Shown: piece by piece, positions 56,002 through 64,000 of the stretch | Position numbering within the stretch: the first letter of the stretch is position 1 | Layout of the letters: the number at the start of each line of letters is the position of its first letter | NCBI GenBank assembly: GCA_003313425.1 | Contig: NHZP01000022.1 | Coordinates: 434,001 to 498,000 of the forward strand | Reading direction: 5' to 3' | DNA length: 64,000 nucleotides | Origin: Pseudopyrenochaeta lycopersici | Lineage: Eukaryota; Ascomycota; Dothideomycetes; Pleosporales; Pseudopyrenochaetaceae | Made by a program: the position numbers and the translations under genes | The notes under the pieces: generated by a model | What the model was told of the DNA's origin: nothing | Databases searched by the model: none | Seen by the model: only the letters and a program-made list of their open reading frames with translations

Positions 56002-58084
56002 GACAGAAACTGGAGTTAATGAGGCAAAACTGGACACCTACGAGACATCCCTGCAAATCCCTCATATTCCTGGAATCTACTTCAACTGTGCTCAAGGACT
56101 TGTGATGTATTTCACAGAGCTAAGTTCCTCAAACAAAGCAAGCTGTGGTATTACTACTTGCGAATATTTTCGCTGGTTGCCAGACCAAGCCGAAAGCCTC
56201 GCAAGTCACTATCAATATCCAAAGAAATAGCTCCGCGGATTTCTTAAAATCGTGTCGCGAGTTCCCCAGCTCGTCGATGCACAGCACAATTTAAAGGCAC
56301 TCTGAACTACTCGAAGTTTCTCACCATATCACAGGATATTCCAGTTTGAACCATTACTCTTTAGTAGCCGTTTATGTGTATGCCAATCTTTAAAGCGATC
56401 CCCGGATTGCTGACGTAAACGATTCGACTTCGAGCGTCAACATTTTATTAGACAAACGTTAAAGTGGCGATCTGATACTACTTGTTGTCCTAATAAAAAC
56501 AAAAGTTGTAGTTATCTTAGAGCAGAGAGTCACCATGTTTTTCTGGCGTCTGCTTTGCTCAAAATCGGTCAAGTTCGGCGTTGATTACATTTGACCCTGT
56601 ATCCTAATATTGCATATGGTAGCCAGATCGTCAAAGGTTGTTCGTGAAATGCATCATAATTTCATCGGCAGTTATTCATTGCTCAGAGAAAGGGCATAGT
56701 TTAATCATCCATCTTTGTTCGTCTCCTGCAGTTAAGATGTTGCGTAAGTTTGACGAAATCAGTCTTTTTATCTCGTATTTGGCACAATTGCATATCTATA
56801 TCAAGCTATGGCATCAATGAAGCCCTCCATCCAACCCGGAATTGTTCCGGGCGCCACGGATAGCTTCAACTGATCCAGGGAGTTACTAAAGACTTGGTAC
56901 ACTGAGTAATGTTGTGTTGATGCTCTTTACAATGCAAGGGCATTATCATAATAGCTTATGTACAGACCAGGTCATGGGAAGACGGAGGCCAAGGTGTGGT
57001 GAATAGAACTAGAAGGTCTCACTGACTCGGGAAGAAGATATCTGATATATCTTTAAGCACGGTCCTCCGTTTTCTAGGGACCTAATACAAACGTTGTACG
57101 AATAGGGTCGCCAATCCCAGCCCGGGTGCGCTTTCGCTCCGTATACTTCAACCGCACCAGTACAAGCTTCTTGACGATTTATTCCATGCGCCTCCATCTT
57201 AAAACCCCAAGCCTATACTGCGTCGAATTTTCAGGTCATTCTTAAAGTGACGTACCGTGGTGCTTTCTAGAATCTGAACAAGTTTATGGCTTGCATGATG
57301 ATGCGTGTCACTTGTGTCCCTGCTCTCCTGCTCATATGCCTTCGGTCCCACAATAGAGTGTGCGAACGAGCAAGGTTGCACAGTCCGATGACATCATCTC
57401 CATTGTGTTAACTTAATTGAGCCATATGGACTTGATGAAAAACTTCAGGTATGCCAGCATAGTGGAGTAGATGACCCGGTAGAGGAAGAGATGGAGAGAG
57501 TGAGGCGCTGCGGAAGATTGAATGCGTATTAATGTCAATACTCCACCACGTAAAAGTTCACAAAGCGGCACGCAAATATGTCTGCAGCCTCATTAATAGG
57601 AAAAGAGGTCCATAGGGCCTCTGAACTACTTTACTCTTTGCGCTGACAGCAAACGAATGACTGTATAGTTGCTTTTGATGCTAATTGTGAGGCCATAGCT
57701 ACATTTTACTTGCGTTGAACTGATAATCTTGGACACCCAACAGGGTATAGGTATCCTACCTGTAGAATGAAGCTTAAAGGGAAGACAAGGAATTAGAGAT
57801 GAACGGATGGAGCGAAGATGCACGGGCCATTGTTCCAGCTGCATGAGAGGGACCAGAGTTGAATGGAAGTTTACCCAAATTATGAGTTATGCTGATCTTG
57901 CAGTATATGAAATGAAAGATGAAGAGGACTCATGAAACCTGTGTTATGAAATCCATTGTACTGTAATCAATTGTCTCTTAAACGATCTATACCATGCCCT
58001 ACTACTATACAGCGCACTTATTGCATGCCAGTCTCGAATAATACGGAAAGTCCCTTGCTCGCTCGCATGGGTGATGTACATCGC
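56002..58084. other. Intergenic region, no gene recognised
   Basis: 2.1 kb, A+T-rich, only short ORFs. The right end carries the 3' UTR of the Mic10 gene. No RNA gene or mobile element recognised. Confidence 0.4.
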
Positions 58085-58650
58085 TTATGGCCTGACGATA
58101 CGTAGGCCATCTTTTGAGGGCGCTGCTGCTCGCTTGAACGACTGGACAGAATATTAGCACACGGTAGCCTTCGATACGATATTCTGTTCTTGTTGGTACT
58201 GACATTATCACACTCTTCCCATGCTCGTCCAGCGCCGAATCCGAGACCGACCCATGCGGGCCATGCGCGTCGCTTAAAGAGGAGGACGGAGAAGACGATA
58301 CCGAAGGAGACACCGAGGCCGGAGCGAATGAGCATCGAAGAGAGGCAGCGATCCCACTAGGAGAATTGCGTTAGCACTTCCATACTGTAGTAAATTTAGG
58401 GAGCGTGACCGCGTATAGACATCATAGTCGTGAATCGACGAACTCGCGTGAGACCTTAACTGGAGCAATTGAGCATCACGAGGCCCACACTAGGCAGCTC
58501 CCAGGCATGAAATCTATTTCTTCCAAGTCCGGAAGAACAATGCGAGTTGTGGGGGAGCCGGAGATGTACCTTCTCGTTGAGCAGAGCTTCGCTCAGCGGG
58601 CGGGTGGTTCGCGGGATTGGCGCAACAGGTTTAGGGGTCTCGTCGGCCAT
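58085..58650 (-). CDS. MIC10: MICOS complex subunit Mic10
   Basis: Three exons: 58650..58570, 58356..58204 and 58141..58085, introns 213 and 62 nt, all phase 0, 96 residues. The protein opens MADETPKPVAP, has WDRCLSSMLIRSGLGVSFGI for the first helix, the positive loop LFKRRAWPAW, and the second helix with the GxGxGxG motif in GLGFGAGRAWEECD, ending in NSFKRAAAPSKDGLRIV. These are the defining features of Mic10: two membrane helices with glycine motifs that oligomerise to bend the mitochondrial inner membrane at crista junctions. Length matches the family (~95 residues). The gene is missed by simple ORF calling because each exon is short. It is divergent from URB2. Confidence 0.93.
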
Positions 58651-58894
58651 GGTGAATGTGTGTAGGCTTTCAATTGATCGGCTTGAACCCGCTGTCGACT
58701 TGACGAGAGGTGACAGGACGTTTCAGACGTTGTGTTGATGCTCGTCGTGCAGCTGTTGGAGCGGAGCTTTCATGAGGCCGGCGCTTGGCAGCAAGGATGG
58801 GGCGGGTTGGTCCAAGCTCAACTTTTTTCAACCAGCAAAGTGCTCCACCATGTCTCGCTCACTTTGCAGCGATAGCGGCTAACAAGGTCGAAGA
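58651..58894. promoter_or_regulatory. Shared MIC10-URB2 promoter region
   Basis: 244 bp between two divergent start codons, one for a mitochondrial and one for a nucleolar housekeeping protein. Likely bidirectional promoter; no specific element assigned. Confidence 0.45.
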
Positions 58895-61800
58895 ATGGCG
58901 CCAATGAAGCCAGTAAGATATCTTTCGAATTGACGGAGGAAATTCGGACTGACATGCCGTAGGACTCGCAGAATGGCCCTGCGCCAACCCGACCGCGGCT
59001 GCAGTCAATCAACCAAGATTTCTCAGATCTGAACGAACAGCTCCGCCAAGCTGCTCATATAATAGGCCTCCCAGATGACTGGACGGCCCTGCAAGAGGAA
59101 GAAGCCCGATCTGAAGTCATTCGAAGCCTTGTCCGCGCCCGAGCAGAATGGGTTTTGCGCTGGATCTTAGACAAGTTGAGGGATGATATGGAAACAGGCA
59201 GAATGGCGCGAGGGAATGCCACGGCTTGGAAGCTTTTGGATTGGATGCTTCACGTGCTTCCAGTCTCTCGTAGCGCACCGCATCTACGAGATGCCAGCTT
59301 CCCTTCTATACTAGAGCGAACTCTATTGGAAAACTTCGACAAGACTTCGAGCCACCAACCTGCACCTGCCTCTGACGATGTCCATATGAAGGACGCATCC
59401 GAGTCGAGTGAAATTATTCTCGAAGATACGCTGCCATCGCGCAAACGAAAGCGAGGAACTACTGCTACCACCCCTTCGAAACGCGTCTCCCTTGGGTGTA
59501 CGAATCGTGAACATCTATTTCAGGTGGTCAGGTCTTCCGTAGCTTCTATTGTGACACTAGCCACAACAAACCGCGATAGCGATGATACCACACAAAATGA
59601 GCTCATGAAGATGGTTCTAAGAACTGAAAGCGCACAAGCAGCGCGGATCCTCAGATTCTGGTTGACCGGAGTCCACCAGCTTATATGCGCTCCAGCTGCT
59701 CAAAAGTCAAATTTGGATGAATATCTCAATCTATCCCTCGTCGTGGATATATGGGAATTGCGCACCATTAACCCGAAGGACGAGACAGGAGCATCCGTCG
59801 AAGACTTCAGCGCAGAGTGCCTTGTATCTGCCCTGACATTGCTCGACACCCTGGGAAGAATGCGTAATTCGAACACATTGCAATGCACACTAAGCGTCGT
59901 TAATCGAGCAATACAAGCGCTTGATAAGCTATTGGCGCGGCATTTGATCGCACCGTCTAGAGTAGCTTTCTTTGCTGATGCTTCTCCAGAAGGCGGCTCC
60001 GCTGACTCAAAGACGCGCAAAGCAAACGCTATGTCTAGCCATTTAGAACCCCTTCAGGCGAAGCTTCTTCAAGCTGCGCAAATTGAGGATGCCGGTGAAT
60101 CTTTAACACCTGATTTTTCGTCTCTCTTCAACGCCATACCACATTTACTAGACCTAGCTATACGTGCTTCTCCCTCCAGAACGCCTAAAGGCAAACTTAT
60201 AGAGAAGCCCTGGATCCAGGCGACATTTACGGCGCTTGTTGAGTGCGCTGGCTGTTCGCTAAACGCTCCGCCGACGCATGTTACTCGCCGCACCGCTGTC
60301 GTTGCCCTTGAGGGCGCTCTTCGCATCCTCCAATTGCATCATGTTGGCATTGATTCAGAGACCTTAAAGAAGATGTTATGGTACCACTGCGGTGTCAAGT
60401 ATCCGGAACGCCAGGAGAAGAACGTACATTGGTCACTAATAGCCTCATTGATCGAGCTTGATCCTTCGGGCTTTGTAACGGAACCAAAGTTGAGTTCTAA
60501 GAGTTTGCAAGAGAGCCAAAGTGACCTTATCCTTGCAGAGGTTATTTTCGAGCACATATCGGCTGCCGAATTCAGCGGGCCTGGCTTCGCCGATGGTGAT
60601 GATGTCGTTGAAGAAGCTAAACAAGACGACTACGGCGAGAATGATCATCATCAAAATGAAGCTCGCCCCGTACGGAAAGTGATCTTGGAGCAAATAATCA
60701 TCCCACTTTTGTCGGCTTTCGCAAGAAACCGGAACTTATTAGGCTTCATCCACAGATGGGATCATCAGCTGGTAAGGAGCTACAGGTATGAAAATCGACA
60801 AGCTCTCCAACAACGTCGGCATCCTATCTGGGAAGATCGCTTCATCAACAAAGCTCTTTCAGTGTTGTTCGAGCAATCCTTGACTCAAAGCCAGATTGCA
60901 GATCTAATTCAAGAGCACGCCAAACGCATGACAGACCTCGGAGACGCCATGGATTCCGCGCTCAGAGAGAGTGTAAATGTGAAGAAACTCGCCGCCTATA
61001 AAAGAGCCTCCAGTAGCTCAGTAATCATCCCAGCTGTGCTGCAATCGATCCAATCAGATGAAACAATTGAAGGTCTCAAGTCCGATCTTCTCTCATTACT
61101 ACGGTCCTACACTTCTTGGGTACAGGATGATCGCTATAGCTACCACTCGCGACTTGCCTTCTCTTGGTTCACGTTATGTCAGCTCCTCACTAAGCTGTGG
61201 CCCTCCGATCTCCATAGCTCTCGGAAGATGCAGAACGAGCTGCTCCATCCACTAATCGAGCACGCTACAGAGGACGTATCTTCAGCGCGCAAAGGCCAGA
61301 AAGATAAATGTGTAGACTCACTCGCGCAAGCAGCAGCGATGTTATTTCTGCTTGAGGCCTGCAATTGTTTGCAATCTTTGCGTGGCTCGCAACATCTAAT
61401 CGAAACGAGCTTGCGTAAAGTCATGAAAAGCCTGTCAACTGGTGGGCTAGGACCTGAGGAGCATATCAGGATAACTGAGTTCTTTTGTACCGACTTCGTT
61501 AGTCTCCTGGGCTATCTTGACGATGATACATGCCGCGAATCATTACTGGTATTGCTCTCGAGGTTGTCAGAGTTAGATAACGAAACTGGCGACCTGATTT
61601 GCAACTCGCTCTCTCGGTCAATTGTCGAAAACGGAAGTTCGACCCTGCAGATGGCGTACGCCACAGCTCTTCTCGAGGCTTTTGTGCAGGACAACAACAA
61701 TAGCCTCCATGGCATGGTTGTCAAAGCGTTTCTATACGTACAACCTTCAGCGCTTCCAAGGGAGAAACGAGAAGCGATATTGGATCGGTCAACTGAGCTC

Positions 61801-63489
61801 CTCCGTACAAGCCAGAATAATACGATTGGCCTGCTTAGCGTTATGGCACATCTTTTAGAGGTCCCGAACGCAACGGCAAAAGTGTCAACCGACAGCAGGC
61901 TTATCTTCAACATTGCTGAACAGCTGCATAAAAGTGGCAACGAATCGTCCATAGCGCTACAGCTCCTTCGGCAGCTAGTTCAATCGACCCTCAACCATGT
62001 TATATCGAATCAAAACCAAGCACAAAACACAGCCTTCTTAGCAGTCCTCACAAGCAAGCTCGATCAGTTAGTCAAAGCGCCAAATCTTTGCTCGGCGGCG
62101 AGGTTGACTGTTCTCCGTGCTACAGTTAATGCCCAAAAGTCCGGGGCAATACTCAACCCTGCGCGGTACTTGGAACTGCTCAAAGAATGTCTAACGAACG
62201 ACAAGTCTGGGGGTGAGGGTATTGCGTCGCTTTACGAGGTCCTGGACGCTTTCAATGAGTTGACACCTTCTGCCTTGGAGCAGGAAAAGCTATGGGAAAA
62301 CGCGCAAACCTGGTTACGCACTTGGATCAATGAGAACAGTGACCTAGAATCCTATTTGATGTCTACCGGCCCAAGCCCGATCGAAATAGCGGAGTATGTG
62401 GCGCGTCTGCATACAACGGTGGCGAAATTTGGACTCTATCCTAGCACTAAATGGCTCAGCAAGCTAACCATAAAGCTTTTTCAAGAACCAATATCCGAGG
62501 TTATGAAAGGGCGTGCGCTCGAATCGCTCCAAGAGGCGTTTTTGTCCCTTCCAACAGCGGAAAAGCTCGCCTTGGTTCCCATTGTGGTCGACTTCCCCCA
62601 GCCACAAGAACGAGCAGCAGCATACAGCATTCTTAGCTGCCTTATCGCAACTATAGACGATAAGATTGAAGGAAACACGAACTTGAAGCAGAAGCAACTT
62701 GCTCTGCTACCCAGGATCGCCATCTTACTTGCCGAAAGTCCGGACTACGCGTGCTTCAATGCCCTTCTCAACAGCATCAACATAATCCTGAACGACAAGC
62801 CCTCACTTGCCTCTCAGTATAGCATCGAATGCGTTTTCAGCGTTCTCGTTAAACTCATATCGCGAAGCAGCCCCGCTCTCCCCACAAAGCACGCACCCGA
62901 GATTTTCTCGCGGCTCTGCGAAACAAGCCGTCTGGTCCTTCTAGTGCACCGCGGTCGTCTGGGTGGACGTTTCCATCTCTTCTTACCGCTGCTTCAGGGC
63001 CTTCTGTTCTGTCTCTTCATCCCTAACGCTAGCCGCAGCGGCGCTCTGCCACTTTGGCTCAGAACTGCAGTGGCCACAGAGTCAGTACGCCTCGCGCCCG
63101 CCAACGCGAATCAGTTTTCGCGTCTTCTCTCAACCCTGTGCAACCCACCACAGTCATCCATCACAAAGGCGCACCAACATCACGCTTCGCGCAAATCAAA
63201 GGATCTGAATGACCCCGTCAAAGCGGCGCGCGAGAAGGCGAGTCATTTCTTATACCCGCTTCTCGCATCCTTCTGTCGCTTTCAGCTGAATGGTAGGTTG
63301 GAAGCTGGCGTAAAAGAGAAACTAATGCCAGGTATTTGGGAAGTTGTTGGCACAGCAAGCTTGCATAAGGAAGCACTAGACGCTATGTTTGCAGGGCTGG
63401 GTAGGAGCGAGAGGGACGTTTGGCGGGGTATCTGGAGTGAATGGGAGGGCATATTTGGACGTAAGCAGATCACAACGACTGGGATCTGA
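58895..63489 (+). CDS. URB2: Urb2/Npa2 family nucleolar pre-rRNA processing protein
   Basis: Two exons: 58895..58912 and 58963..63489. The 50-nt phase-0 intron (GTAAGA, ACTGAC branch, GTAG) attaches a six-residue first exon MAPMKP to DSQNGPAPT; a stop lies directly upstream of exon 2 in frame, so this splice is needed. The product is 1514 residues of predicted helical repeats. The C-terminal part carries the Urb2 signature (RFHLFLPLLQGLLFCLFIPN split at the loop, then FSRLLSTLCNPPQSS and HFLYPLLASFCRFQL). In yeast Urb2 works in an early 60S pre-ribosome complex with Npa1/Urb1, Dbp6 and Rsa3 during 27S rRNA processing in the nucleolus. Length is at the upper end for the family, as in other filamentous fungi. 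Confidence 0.88.
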
Positions 63490-64000
63490 GTGGAGAACAT
63501 GTCGCGATTAACACGATCAAGTCAGTGGCAAGGAAATCGGACAGAGCCACGGTTAGACTCGTGCGTCACAGACGAGTATCATTAGAGGAGCAAAACTGCT
63601 GGCCAACTCAACAAATGTCTCCATCCCGTGGTGTTGACTAAACAACTTTGTGATATCTTCATCCAACTGCCCTAGTACGTGAGACGGTGTGTTTTCCGAT
63701 GTAGGATGGCAAAATGACTGTAAAACCCGAGATTTCTCCCACGATGAATGCCAGCTCGTGTGAAAGCAAGACACATTGTGTGGTACAAGATGTCGCTACA
63801 GGCTTGCCAAGGCGGGTGGTCGTAGATGGGATTGTGTGTAGCTGAAAGAAAGAGCATGCTCATATTAGGAAGGTGTATTCGTCTTCGAGTCAAAATTTAC
63901 GCAACTGGTACAAGTCCTCAAGTATCTTGTTGCCTCTTGAGGTTCCAGAACTTGCTGCGTTCCTAGCGATGTACTAAATTCTTGGCATCATGGACATTCG
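63490..64000. other. Right-edge region with possible partial gene
   Basis: 511 bp to the window edge. It begins with the URB2 3' UTR and holds the doubtful minus-strand exon listed separately. No other feature recognised. Confidence 0.3.
63553..63774 (-). CDS. Possible 3' exon of a gene entering from the right edge
   Basis: Minus-strand frame open to a stop at 63553, with helical, protein-like composition (VLGQLDEDITKLFSQHHGME, FVELASSFAPLMILVCDARV). There is no ATG in this frame here. A 3' splice-like CTGTAG lies just upstream, and a second candidate intron end (TTTCTTTCAG near 63840) is also present. The stop is 63 bp from the URB2 stop, a normal convergent spacing. No family recognised; could be chance. 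Confidence 0.25.
   Translation of the reverse strand: MSCFHTSWHSSWEKSRVLQSFCHPTSENTPSHVLGQLDEDITKLFSQHHGMETFVELASSFAPLMILVCDARV

Noticed and set aside
1..64000. tRNA or rRNA genes
   Set aside because: No convincing A-box/B-box pair or rRNA-like block was found by eye on either strand; a covariance search would be decisive.

Overview
This window looks like nuclear DNA of a filamentous ascomycete (Pezizomycotina, perhaps Dothideomycetes). The evidence is short 42-90 nt introns with GT..AG ends and CTAAC-like branch points, a fungus-type Cdc14 SIN protein, Zn2Cys6 and DUF4112 proteins, many small secreted proteins, and a peptide-N-glycanase homologue with the Val-for-Cys change known from Neurospora. 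All gene models were built by hand from splice signals, reading-frame phase and family conservation; nothing was searched.

Left third (0-27 kb): a cytochrome b561-like protein, a coiled-coil hypothetical, a small secreted protein, a Gln-rich glycine-zipper protein, a single-pass membrane protein, the decapping enzyme Dcp2, a DUF4112 protein, a secreted protein made of two tandem six-cysteine domains, a multi-pass membrane protein with a cysteine-rich tail, the SIN component Cdc14, a short conserved fungal protein, a broken aminoglycoside-phosphotransferase-like gene, a PAP2/inositolphosphotransferase-like membrane protein and a GPI-anchored Cu-only superoxide dismutase.

Middle (28-42 kb): an unusual ORF joining a chymotrypsin-like protease-type domain to a PNG1 homologue lacking the catalytic cysteine, divergent from a conserved single-TM protein of unknown function. 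A possible uronate-utilisation cluster follows: Zn2Cys6 regulator, GH88 unsaturated glucuronyl hydrolase, a decayed aldo-keto reductase, and an anion:cation symporter (Dal5/ExuT-like) MFS transporter.

Right part (42-64 kb): a long A+T-rich, gene-poor stretch bordered by a tiny cysteine-rich secreted protein and holding one four-TM protein. It is followed by a maleylacetate-reductase-like Fe-ADH, a small-subunit catalase, a secreted PAN/apple-like protein and a hypothetical protein. At the right end the MICOS subunit Mic10 and the ribosome-biogenesis factor Urb2 share a 244-bp divergent promoter. The strongest leads are the protease-PNG1 fusion with its divergent partner, the uronate cluster, the two-domain secreted protein whose duplicated domains each keep the same intron, and the seven helical leucine-rich motifs in the Dcp2 tail.
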